A DNA stretch of 64,000 nt from assembly GCA_963921795.1 (NCBI GenBank), contig OY997644.1, forward strand, positions 3,820,522 to 3,884,521, written 5' to 3'. Positions 1 to 17,390 of this stretch are shown piece by piece (positions within the stretch are counted from its first letter, which is position 1; each line of letters starts with the position of its first letter). The notes under the pieces were generated by a model. That model saw only the letters and a program-made list of their open reading frames with translations. It did no database searches and had not been told where the DNA came from. A program made the translations under genes and the position numbers. Source of the stretch: Nannobrachium achirus. Its lineage: Eukaryota > Chordata > Actinopteri > Myctophiformes > Myctophidae.

Positions 1-132
1 CCGCACCTTGGTCCGCTTGTCACGGACTTCGATTTTGTAGTGTTCTGCGATGTTTAACAGCTGCTCTTTCGTACATTTGTCCAACAACTCCATAGACGGA
101 GCCTGAACAAACTCCTCCACCAAAGAACCCAT
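1..132 (-). CDS. Gag N-terminus of an LTR retroelement (partial)
   Basis: Read on the minus strand, an ATG at 132-130 opens a frame that stays open to the window edge (44 codons). It begins MGSLVEEFVQAPSMELL and continues with a DKCTKEQLLNIAEHY segment. From memory this is the typical start of Gag in fish Gypsy-like elements, a short helical region with a SAP-like look. The leader, primer-binding site and LTR lie in the expected order to its right (133-1062), which supports the call. Capsid, nucleocapsid and pol would lie outside the window. Confidence 0.6.
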   Translation of the reverse strand, partial: MGSLVEEFVQAPSMELLDKCTKEQLLNIAEHYKIEVRDKRTKVR

Positions 133-616
133 TTTTCTTTTTTTTCCAAAAAAAACTTGCAAAAATTGTCAACCACCCCGAAGCCCAACTCCTCTACCTA
201 AACTGCCTACCCCAAACTCACTGCCTTCTCAACCCTAGTCTTCAGTGGGCCTCCTGAGTCACCTGTTCCGCCAAGGCCATCTCAGTGGTACCACCCCACT
301 CCATCTTTTGTGGAATGCAGTCTAAACCTCAAAAAACAAACTAACAGCGAGCCGCCCTGTGGCAAAACACTGCTATACCTAACAGGAGTTGGACCCCAAG
401 GAGGAAAAAATATGCTTACAAAAATGAGTTCCTAATGCTCTCTCCCCACAACACAACATAACATACAATACAACCTATGTGTGTCTCCCAACCAATTTGT
501 TCAATTTATGAACCACAGACACACAAAACCTAAGTTACAATACATTATGTGATAGAAAAACTTAATTTAACCATAACTATCACTAACCTAGGCTAGAAAG
601 TGACGAGCCCCCATTT
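133..616 (-). other. Untranslated leader with tRNA-Pro-type primer-binding site
   Basis: This is the leader between the LTR at 617 and the gag ATG at 132. Beside the LTR, 596-613 read on the minus strand begins TGGGGGCTCGTC. That equals the first 12 bases of the tRNA-Pro primer-binding site used by murine-leukaemia-type retroviruses, and the rest diverges. A 3-nt spacer separates it from the LTR. No other gene is visible here. Confidence 0.5.
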
Positions 617-1062
617 TGTCATGAACTGACACCATGACAAACAGGGAAACGACACACAGGTTTACGTTTTAACTTATTTTATTAATAACTAAAGAAAACA
701 GAAGTAATACTTAACATGTAGATGCTGGTGTGAGTAGTCAGTTATCAGTGGTGTAGGTGTGGATGTGTGAAAGTGTAGTGTATGGGTGCAAGTACAGAAA
801 CCATAATCAAACTAACTAGAAAAGAACCCAAACCAAACACTGTTTCTTGTGGAGGGGAGAGAGAGAGAGAATGATTCCGACCAGCCTGCTTATATACTCT
901 AGAGATGATTGGAGCCAGGTGTGTCTCGATCTCAGACACACCCTTGCAGGCTGGTCCCCTCCTCCTACACATGGCACAGAGAACAAAGTCATTAGACTCA
1001 CAGACAATGGGATGGACAGACCAAGACCAATAGACTCACAGACCATGGGATGGGTCATCACA
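617..1062 (-). mobile_element. 5' LTR of a minus-strand LTR retroelement
   Basis: A 446-bp segment with TG...CA ends on both strands (plus strand TGTCATGAAC...GTCATCACA). On the minus strand it carries a TATATAAG box near 888-897 and an AATAAA at 683-678, in the order expected for U3 and R. Its right edge is exact because the next base, 1063, begins sequence that recurs at 2383. The partner LTR lies off the window, so no target-site duplication can be checked. Confidence 0.55.
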
Positions 1063-1099
1063 TGGACAAACAGGTGAGCATCATCCTGCCTTCACAGCG

Positions 1100-1635
1100 T
1101 CAATAAAACCGCCCCAGTACATCTATTCCTAGACCCACACCATCAGTATCGGCTCCCTTTGCACACCCAGTTCAAGTGCCCTCTCAAATGTGACACTGAA
1201 CGAAACAAAGGATGCTGGGAGTGTGGGTGTACTCGCCACATTCGACATGATTGTCCTTATTTACAGGGAAACTAGAGGGGGCTACAAAACTGGCCAATGC
1301 CCGCCCCCAATTCTGTGTCAAGTGTGGCCCCTGCTAGTCCAAAGGGTGGTTCTGGATATCTGAAAGCTACAATAGGTGGGTCGGACCGCTATGTATTGGT
1401 CGATACTGGAGCCTCGCACTCCATTATTCCTAAGCAACTGTGGCTTTCTGTTAGGAAGGGTGGGGGTGATCTAGTCAATTATAGTGGGCTGAGTGTGTCA
1501 GTGTGTTCAGCAATACTCATCACAGTATCAATACCACAGTGTGGAAGTAGTTACTTTATAAAACTACGGAAGTATTGGCCTCAAAATATACTTGTAAAAG
1601 TGCCAATAGTAAAAGTACTCAGAGGTCAGAGTTAA
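1100..1635 (+). pseudogene. Gag nucleocapsid-protease fragment, unit 1
   Basis: The frame before 1275 encodes CWECGCTRHIRHDC, a CX2CX4HX4C zinc knuckle, and then meets a stop. A second frame (1297-1635) carries VLVDTGASHSIIP, an aspartic protease active-site loop with the DTGA motif. This is the gag-protease junction of a retroelement with the upstream gag and all of RT missing. It is a dead fragment with no host function suggested. Confidence 0.65.
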
Positions 1636-1799
1636 ATTTGGGGCAAAGTTGAATATTATTACTGAAATGTTATAATTATCATTGTATTTCTTCTCCAGAT
1701 GTTATTATCAAAAAGAGAATACATACAGTACACACATACTGTATACATATGGTACTGTAACTCTCTAACTCTCTCTCTCTCTCTCTCTCTCTGCGTGTG

Positions 1800-1835
<36 letters not shown>

Positions 1836-2337
1836 TGTGTGTGTGTGTGTGTGTCTGTGTGTGTACTTGGAGAATGCAATGGTCAGAGTTTGAACAATGA
1901 CTGTCAATCTTTGACCCCTGAACATTCTGACCCCTGAAGTGTGTTATTTATTTGTGGAACTAATTAAAGATGTTTAATTTAATTAATTCAGTCCATGTTT
2001 AAACGTGTGCAGCCCTTGGTGTGAATGGAGAGGTTTAATTCTTTAATTCCCGTGGCTTTGGTTCCCATGGCCACTATCATCTTTCCTTCTTGTGCAAACA
2101 CGTTTACCCACGTGTCGAGATTCCTAGGGTTTTTTGGCTCATCCACAATAGTTCATCTGTCTAGACTGTCTTGTGTCTAGATGATGAAAACGCATAACTT
2201 CCTTATTAAAGGTAGATTATTATGTTTCTTTCCTCATTGCATTCATTGTCTTAGAGGTTATTGTTAATCATGTTGTTGTTGCATGTTAGGCTACATATTC
2301 CTGATGAGTCACACTGTACCTTCCATGGTTGCCTCCA

Positions 2338-2369
<32 letters not shown>

Positions 2370-2419
2370 CCCTCCTGCTGGACAAACAGGTCAGCATCAT
2401 CCTGCCTTCACAGCGTCAA

Positions 2420-2964
2420 TAAAACCGCCCCAGTACATCTATTCCTAGACCCACACCATCAGTATCGGCTCCCTTTGCACACCCAGTTCAAGTGCCCTCT
2501 CCATTTAAATGTGACACTGAACGAAACAAAGGATGCTGGGAGTGTGGGTGTACTGCCACATTCGACATGATTGTCCTTATTTACAGGGAAACTAGAGGGG
2601 GCTACAAAACTGGCCAATGCCCGCCCCCAATTCTGTGTCAAGTGTGGCCCCTGCTACTCCAAAGGGTGGTTCTGGATATCTGAAAGCTACAATAGGTGGG
2701 TCGGACCGCTATGTATTGGTCGATACTGGAGCCTCGCACTCCATTATTCCTAAGCAACTGTGGCTTTCTGTTAGGAAGGGTGGGGGTGATCTAGTCAATT
2801 ATAGTGGGCTGAGTGTGTCAGTGTGTTCAGCAATACTCATCACAGTATCAATACCACAGTGTGGAAGTAGTTACTTTATAAAACTACGGAAGTATTGGCC
2901 TCAAAATATACTCGCCAATAGTAAAAGTACTCAGAGTTCAGAGTTAAATTTGGGGCAAAGTTGA
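2420..2964 (+). pseudogene. Gag nucleocapsid-protease fragment, unit 2
   Basis: This is the second copy of the 1100-1635 fragment. One base is missing inside the zinc-knuckle codons (unit 1 has ACTCGCCAC, unit 2 ACTGCCAC near 2551), so the knuckle is out of frame here. The protease frame (2617-2964) keeps DTGASHSIIP. The tail differs slightly after IL and ends at a stop at 2964. Confidence 0.65.
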
Positions 2965-3652
2965 ATATTATTACTGAAATGTTATAATTATCATTGTATT
3001 TCTTCTCCAGATGTTATTATCAAAAAGAGAATACATACAGTACACACATACTGTATACATATGGTACTGTAACTCTCTAACTCTCTCTCTCTCTCCCTCT
3101 GCGTGCGTGCGTGCGTGCGTGCGTGCGTGTGTGTGTGTGTGTGTGTACTTGGAGAATGCAATGGTCAGAGTTTGAACAATGACCGTCAAGCTTTGACCCC
3201 TGAACATTCTGACCCCTGAAGTGTGTTATTTATTTGTGGAACTAATTAAAGATGTTTAATTTAATTAATTCAGTCCATGATTAAACGTGTGCAGCCCAAG
3301 GTGTGAATGGAGAGGTTTAATTCTTTAAATTCCCGTGGCTTTGGTTCCCATGGCCACTATCATCTTTCCTTCTTGTGCAAACACCTTTACCACGTGTCGA
3401 GATTCCTAGGGTTTTTTGGCTCATCCACAATAGTCCATCTGTCTAGAGTCTAGACTGTCTTGTGTCAAGATGATGAAAACGCATAACTTCCTTATTAAAG
3501 GTAGATTATTATGTTTCTTTCCTCATCGCTTTCATTGTCTTAAAGGTTATTGTTAATCATGTTGTTGTTGCAGGTTAGGCTACAGATTCCTGATCAGTCA
3601 CACTGTACCTTCCATGGTTGCCTCCATGTTCCCCCCCCTTCTGGACAAACAG

Positions 3653-4149
3653 GGCAGCATCATGTGATGCCAAACACATTACATCTCAGCTGGCCGTTCC
3701 TCCAAGGAGTGTAAAAACTCTAAGGAGTTACATTGTGGGGAAGGTTTACCATTATTACTGAAATGTTATGGAAATTATGTTTCTTTATGTTATCATTAAA
3801 GTTTAGTGCAGACATGGTAAAACAAATGAGCACATGTGCTTACCACAGAAGGGAGTCCCTCTTTTGCAGGTCTTTCAGTCCGAGTGTATCAAAAAAGCCA
3901 TTTTCAGAATTTTACAGGAGAGCAAAAACAAAGTTTTGATTGACTGTAACTATTATTAATTTTTGGATTACATTTATTCCATTCCCAAAGAATTATTAAA
4001 AATAAATGAAAAAAGTTATTGAAAAAACACAGCCTGTTCACGTATTAGGAGGGTATTATGAGTCACCAGAAAAAAAAATAATAATGGGAGTTTTTAATGA
4101 ATCTATCATGGTTAAAATGGAGTTTGAAGTTACAATGAGTGTGTATGTG
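3653..4149. other. No recognisable feature
   Basis: AT-rich sequence following the tandem duplication. I see no gene, and the open frames here have no recognisable motif. Confidence 0.5.
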
Positions 4150-4312
4150 GAAAAGCGGTACACAGTATCTCTAAAGTCATGTCATCAACATGGATCTGTC
4201 CCATTTGCCATATTCCCTCCTGATTGGCTACGATTGCCTTCTAAAGTTTGTGTATGCGACCTGATGGTCGCTTATCTCCCGATTAGGGAGTCTTACTGGT
4301 CATTATTACTAG
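4150..4312 (+). mobile_element. Helitron-like element, 3' end only
   Basis: This matches 41210-41357. It ends with the palindrome GCGACCTGATGGTCGC, the hairpin CTCCCGATTAGGGAG and TCTTACTGG followed by T. A short hairpin a few bases before CTRR and a flanking T is the Helitron 3'-end signature. The 5' part is missing. Confidence 0.5.
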
Positions 4313-4980
<668 letters not shown>

Positions 4981-5321
4981 TTCCTGAAACTAGAGCCACT
5001 GATAGAGATGAGGAAGGAGGAGGTCAAATGACCCAGATAGTTTGTCAGGCCTGCCGTAGCCAGCTCCAGGAAGAAGCACAACATTACATTTAAGTACCCT
5101 AAGTACAAGCTGGTTGGGTACATAACCAAAGGTCAAGTTCACCAAGTATTTAGCTTTTAATCTATAGATATGTAAACACACAGACATGAATTAAACATAA
5201 TATCAAACATAATAATTATGTAACGATATTAAATAATCATGGATCCAGTCACACACAATTTGAGAGGACCTGTGTTTTCATGCTATACTTTTTGGGTCAT
5301 TAAATGAGAATTTCAGACTAG

Positions 5322-5362
<41 letters not shown>

Positions 5363-5752
5363 TGTTTTATTTTTATTTTTATTACCTTTAGTTGGTGTTC
5401 TTCTAGGCTTTTCCCAAAAAGTTGTACGTACATTCATTCACAGAACACACATAGCAAACAACAGCTGAATAAGTGAAACAAAGTACCATGCCTGAAAGGG
5501 ATGAGGTTATATAAAATGCCATGCTTACGGGTAATCTTTGATCTTTACACAGGCAGGCACAGTTTGACAGTTTGACAGACAGACAGACATATTGATTACA
5601 CATCGAGAAAGAGATCTCTGTCTTCCTCATACCAGGTAAACATTTTATCTTATCTCCCTTGAGAACAGGTTGTTCTCTGCTTTCCAGGTAAATGTCTTGT
5701 TCCACTGCCAAATTCAAATATTCAAGATGTTTGCTGTGCGTGTGTGTGAGTG
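4981..5752 (+). promoter_or_regulatory. Upstream flank of ZP gene copy A, duplicated at copy B
   Basis: From ATTCCTGAAACTAGAG this flank matches 44067-44764 with few differences. It includes a (TTTC)n tract at 5322-5362 that also precedes copy B (44411-44456). The shared block probably carries the promoter-proximal control elements of both genes. Specific binding sites cannot be named by eye. Confidence 0.5.
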
Positions 5753-5759
5753 TATAAAA
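5753..5759 (+). promoter_or_regulatory. TATA box of ZP gene copy A
   Basis: TATAAAA lies 34 bp before the ATG at 5794, and the same box is at 44765-44771 before copy B. A start site 25-30 bp downstream would leave an untranslated leader of only about ten bases. Confidence 0.6.
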
Positions 5760-5793
5760 CACCATAGTGGAACGTATTCTCTCTCAGTAAACC

Positions 5794-12859
<7,066 letters not shown>

Positions 12860-14448
12860 GGCAGCAATGTGTGTGGTGTCTGACAAGCATAACGACTTCA
12901 GCTACACCGCCCCCTTCTGGTGGACCTCTAGTGTTGCCTCCGCACTATAGGGCCGCTGGGCAATTAACCCAACATAATATGTTTGGTTAATGTTCAATAT
13001 ATTATGTCGAAACAGATATATTGAACCAATTTATAACCACTTATAACCCATTAATCAAGGTGATGGGAAGATTGCAGATGCAAAAGTTTCTTTTTTTTCC
13101 TTTTTTTTTTGGTTAGACTGTGTGTTCTTCTGTATACTATAGACCAGTCGTTCCCAAACTGTTTTTATGATGTGGGTGGAACCATGAGATAAAGTGGTAC
13201 TAAAATTGGCTTGAATGGATTGACTCTACATGGTTCTCATCGTGGTACCGCGCTAATCTTCTCTGTATCATTAACATTTTAGCCCAAAGACAGTGCCCCG
13301 TCGCCAACAAAGAGCATTTTGGTATTGCATCTGAAATGGCTTGGAATTAGAGACAGACAGATCATGAAATTTAAATATCCGAGTGGTTGTTTAGACTAAA
13401 ACCTTATAAAACCGTATTATGGACCAATATGTATACAAAATATATATTTTTGAAAAGCATGGTGGGGGGGAATCATCTGAAACATAATTTTATACAATGT
13501 GTAGTGGGAGTCCCTGCTTCATCTCTATAGGAGATGATGCAAGAAGAAGGAAAAAGAAACCAAAAAAAAAACAAGAAGGCCCCTGATATAGAGGGTCTTA
13601 CTCAAGATGTGAACCCTATTTGACTGGGCAATGAACCTGAGTGACATTTGACATAACGCATACATTATATTTGAGCAATGATCTGTAATAATGTAGAAAC
13701 CTATAACTACTAATATATACTGTCTCTTTTTTACTAACTCTGATGATTTAATAAAAAAAAAAAGTGCTGAGCCCTCGTGGCAGGGCTCAGGTGAATGTTC
13801 AAATAAATTACCAAAGCATGCTTCTCTGTTTGTGACACTTTATTGGTACATTTTACTTATGTGTGACTGGGAATTCATGTTATAAGCATAACCATACATT
13901 TCAATATGCATGTATACTGCTGAACATAGAGAAAATGCATCCGTAGGAGACATTGCAACGCATTGCGAACTTGTAGATTGGCTATTTTTAAATGGCTGGC
14001 ATAAAGGGTTGAAGTGGTTAATGTATGTTTTGTAATAATTATCAACATCTACAGTAAAGTAGCCTAACTCAAGTTTTAAAATAATCGTAGTGGAGTAAAA
14101 GTACAATATTAGCCTCTAAGATGCAATGGAGTTGAAGTAAACATATTGAAAATTGGAAATAGTAAAGTAAATAATAATAATACTAATATTCAAAGAGCTT
14201 TATTGGCATGAGAAAACATAATTTAACTCATCCTTGCCATGAGTGTGCAGACACAATCATAATATGTAAAATTCACAAACAATCAGGCTTCCAATTCAAG
14301 TAAGAAAGATCATTCTATCTAGACAGAGCATCCTGAATCACGTTTTGACAACATATAGTGTTGCATGGCTTCTTTTACTCGACAGGTCCTTGCTGGTAGC
14401 ATGACTTTGTGATGACATGGGAAACCAGCCCTGTCCACTACTTTAGTA
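12860..14448. other. Region 3' of copy A
   Basis: Similarity to copy B stops about 20 bp after the stop codon (near 12880). Beyond this I see AT-rich sequence, possible polyadenylation signals (AATAAA at 13750 and 13803), a short perfect hairpin at 13767-13790 and a MITE relic near 13955-14000. No coding exon is recognisable. Confidence 0.5.
13767..13790. other. GC-rich perfect hairpin
   Basis: CTGAGCCCT pairs with AGGGCTCAG across a 6-nt loop, directly after an A-rich run. It could be the end of a small repeat or an RNA structure in the 3' region of copy A. Confidence 0.5.
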
Positions 14449-14488
14449 CATTGAATGAATGAATGAATGAATGAATGAATGAATGAAT
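14449..14488 (+). repeat. (TGAA)n microsatellite
   Basis: About ten GAAT units followed by TAGTTTTATTTCG, an arrangement often seen at the tail of a LINE or SINE. No coding part is visible. Confidence 0.9.
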
Positions 14489-14873
14489 AGTTTTATTTCG
14501 ATAATCAGTGAGACATTACAAGTCATTTTTGTTTTCGTTTCTTTTTTTTTTAACCTTAACATTAAATGCACACTGTGGGGCAGCAGTGTTTTAAAAAACA
14601 GTTTGGTATGTTTGGTACCATGTTTGATGTTTACCTGGAATTTGTAGCCCACAGAAGCACCAAATAGTTTCTGATTAGACGTTGCTAAGCCAGGAAAGGC
14701 AAGAAGCGCACCACCTTGTAGTGTACATGCACTGCGGCGCAGTAGCTCAGCTAACAACACTGTAGTGTAGAGCTCAAGACCCTGGTGTTAGGTAGGAGAG
14801 TGTGGAGGGTTCCAGGAGTCCCGAGCTGGTGTTGGCTAGAGTCTAGACCACACTCTCGCATCGCAGACGTTGA

Positions 14874-15125
14874 TACCAGGCCTGGAATTTGGACATTTTA
14901 GAGGCAAGGCCAACAAAAGACACTGGTGTCTACATGACAAGAAAGAGACACTGATGTCTACTGTATATATTGACAAGAAAGAGACAGAGGATTAAATGAT
15001 ACAGTCAGCTTTAGGGCATTAAGGCCACTGAGGCCTCAGGTCATTGGTTTGGGGGGCACAAGGCCAAACTAAGGGGCAACGGCGGCCATGGCCTTCATGG
15101 CCTCCATGAAATTCCTGCCCTGGTT
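14874..15125. mobile_element. MITE-like repeat with imperfect terminal inverted repeats
   Basis: Left end ACCAGGCCTGGAATTT and right end AAATTCCTGCCCTGGT are near reverse complements. The interior has repeated GACAAGAAAGAGACACTG units and runs of GGCC-containing words. No coding capacity is seen. Confidence 0.45.
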
Positions 15126-15398
15126 GATACATTACTGATCGTGCACTTTTTAGTTGCTCTTGGTGGATGAGGGTCAGAGAACTGTAACCTATAATCATAA
15201 CTCTCTCTCTCTCTCTCTCTCCAAATCTAAAGTGACAAAAACAAGGAAACAGCTAGGCCGATTATCCACTTTTAACCTCTTGAACCCCAGGAGTCCGCCT
15301 AAAATGTATGCCCAAATTGGAACCGTTGTGGACACAAAACTACAATGATTGTGGCTACTCTTGACCCACCAAATGTCAGCTAACCCCTGAAACCCCTG

Positions 15399-15463
15399 TT
15401 TGGTGCAACAGAGTCTGTTGGGTCTGTTGAACTTGCAGACCCAACAGACTCTGTTGCACCAAA
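15399..15463. other. Perfect 28-bp hairpin with 9-nt loop
   Basis: Arms 15399-15426 and 15436-15463 are exact reverse complements and the loop is TTGAACTTG. It lies outside any gene I can see. It could form a hairpin RNA or a cruciform, or be a very recent inverted duplication. No miRNA name is assigned. Confidence 0.7.
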
Positions 15464-15909
15464 AGTTTAATATAGTTCAACTTGAGACTTCTGATATTAA
15501 AATGAATTATTCCAAGAACTTTACTAGTCTTAAAACCGACTTTAGTGAGTGGAGAGTCAGAGTTTGGGATAGGAAAACTGCTAGAAGACTGAGGAGATAT
15601 AATGTGATTAGTGACAACAGCAGTGCGATCATTATTATGTAAGTGATGTGAAGGAATTCTATTTGATAATGACAGGTATTTGATGTGAGACAGAGACAGA
15701 AGGATCAGCAATAAATGTATCTGTCCACAAGGGGGCAGAGATGAGACACGAAGCGGCAGGATCCACAAAATTATAGGATTAGCAGTGGAAGGTGTCTCTC
15801 GTTGTCTGATTTGGAACATGCCGCGATACATATCATGGTTTATAACACATGGGTGTTATTACAGTTGATAAAGCTTTTAATTTTGTATTCCTGTCCTGTG
15901 TGTGGGTGA

Positions 15910-15910
<1 letters not shown>

Positions 15911-15941
<31 letters not shown>
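15911..15941 (+). repeat. Poly-A run
   Basis: About 30 A residues bordering the Penelope-like fragment at 15944. It could mark a retroposed end. Confidence 0.95.
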
Positions 15942-15943
<2 letters not shown>

Positions 15944-16147
15944 TTAGTGGTTGAGGTGTTTGAGCAGTGAGTGAGTGCATCTACCACATGGGTGGATGCC
16001 ACACAACTCTTCCCTCAGCCAGTTGGAGCTGGTACCTGGTGATCTATAAAGTGATTTAACCACAGAGTCTCTAATGTTCATTCCTCTCGTAAAGCAAAAC
16101 CTTGGTGGTGACATAGCTATATTTTTCAAATGAGGATCACATTTCAA
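15944..16147 (-). pseudogene. Penelope-like retroelement fragment (linker region)
   Basis: The minus-strand frame includes RFCFTRGMNIRDSVVKSLYR and then GIHPCGRC. From memory this matches the region after RT in Penelope-like elements, where an LRD-type segment is followed by a C-G-x-C motif before the GIY-YIG domain. The RT part of a similar element lies across the Gypsy insertion at 25085-25362 on the same strand, so both may be halves of one old copy. Confidence 0.45.
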
Positions 16148-16225
16148 AATATTTTTATATATATTATATATATTTTAATAGTTTTTCAATGTTTGGTAAT
16201 GATATTTTTTATAGCTTGGGATCAA

Positions 16226-17291
16226 TGTTACAGCCCTCAGGATTGAGTAGCTGTTAACAGGTGACAAGTCCTGTATTGTACAGGGAGAATATATAGACAG
16301 GAGACGTTAATGTTGTTCTTCAAAGCAGGCTGTAGTCTGTCTGTTTATTCACAGAAATCTTAATCACTTTTCTTTCTCTTCTTTAAACTCAATAATCACT
16401 CAAATCACAATAATCAAACATCCATAATAATTCCATATTTCACAATTCTCAATAACTGTTACTGTTAGAATATCATTGTTACACATTGGTCTCTTTTCTG
16501 TTGTCATATTTCACCAAAAACACTGTTTACAAAAAGTTATGTAGTGTAGCTTTAATCTGCATGTGCTCTGAAACACACTCTACTTAATACTGCTTTTTAA
16601 CCAGTCTCTTAATTTCCCAGTAAATACTGTAATACTGTTTGTAATGTAACATTGTTTTTAAACCTTGTATTGTTTATATTTCACAGTCTTACTGCATACA
16701 GAACGTTTTTTATAAAGAATATCAAAATACTTTTACCCAAAACCATTACAACAGTTACTATAATCATATGTACAATATAACACCATTTCCTATGCTAAAC
16801 TGTGGAGCTAAGGCACAAATGTCAGGGAGCTGCCGTTTTTACAGAAAATAAACAAGGCCTCCATTTTGTAGGATCACAGTCAGTCACTGCACATTTCCCA
16901 GTCTCAAACTTCACCAAAACACAATATCTCTGTATCAGTCTTACAGTTAACAAAATAAGAAAGGCTTATGAGTCCTTTGCTATAAGTTGTGATGGTTTTG
17001 CACATATTACTAACCTGTATTGTACAGGGAGAATATATAGACAGGAGACGTTAATGTTGTTCTTCAAAGCAGGCTGTAGTCTGTCTGAAGGACGGAAGCC
17101 TCACAGGTCTATAATACCTCACAATCCCTGCTCACCCTAGGCGAGACTCCCCCTGGTGGCGGGACTAAGTAATTAGTATTACTGTAGTTTCAACACAAAA
17201 CACTATCTGGATTTGGCCTTTTTCAGTAGAAATACACAAAGTAAAATAAATACAAAATTACAATTGTGCACATACACTTGTAGGTGTCACA
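16226..17291 (-). mobile_element. 3' LTR of Gypsy element 1
   Basis: Starts TGTTACAGCC and ends GGTGTCACA on the plus strand. It contains a 74-bp direct repeat (16270-16343 and 17014-17087) that includes a TATATA box on the minus strand. Confidence 0.88.
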
Positions 17292-17390
17292 CACTCCCCA
17301 ACAAAAAATAAAATGGCTCCTGACATTTTACCATTCAAAAATACTCCACAAGACCCAAAATAACAAACTTTAGTGCAAATTCTTAACCCT

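Larger units (their letters stand above)
1064..3650 (+). repeat. Tandem duplication, ~1.3 kb x 2, of retroelement-derived sequence
   Basis: Unit 1 (about 1064-2382) and unit 2 (about 2383-3650) align almost end to end. Both start GGACAAACAGG, and the same start recurs once more at 3643. The units share a gag/protease fragment, then an Alu-like run of CT/GT microsatellite (1771-1863 and 3081-3147) and AT-rich sequence. They differ by microsatellite length, a 29-bp poly-C tract at 2338-2366 and scattered point changes. Confidence 0.8.

Noticed and set aside
15376..15831. 151-codon minus-strand frame
   Set aside because: It crosses the perfect hairpin at 15399-15463 and has a low-complexity Gln/Leu end. 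No homology suggested.
16802..17140. 112-codon frame, identical at 24566-24904
   Set aside because: It lies inside the two LTRs of Gypsy element 1 and is identical only because the LTRs are.
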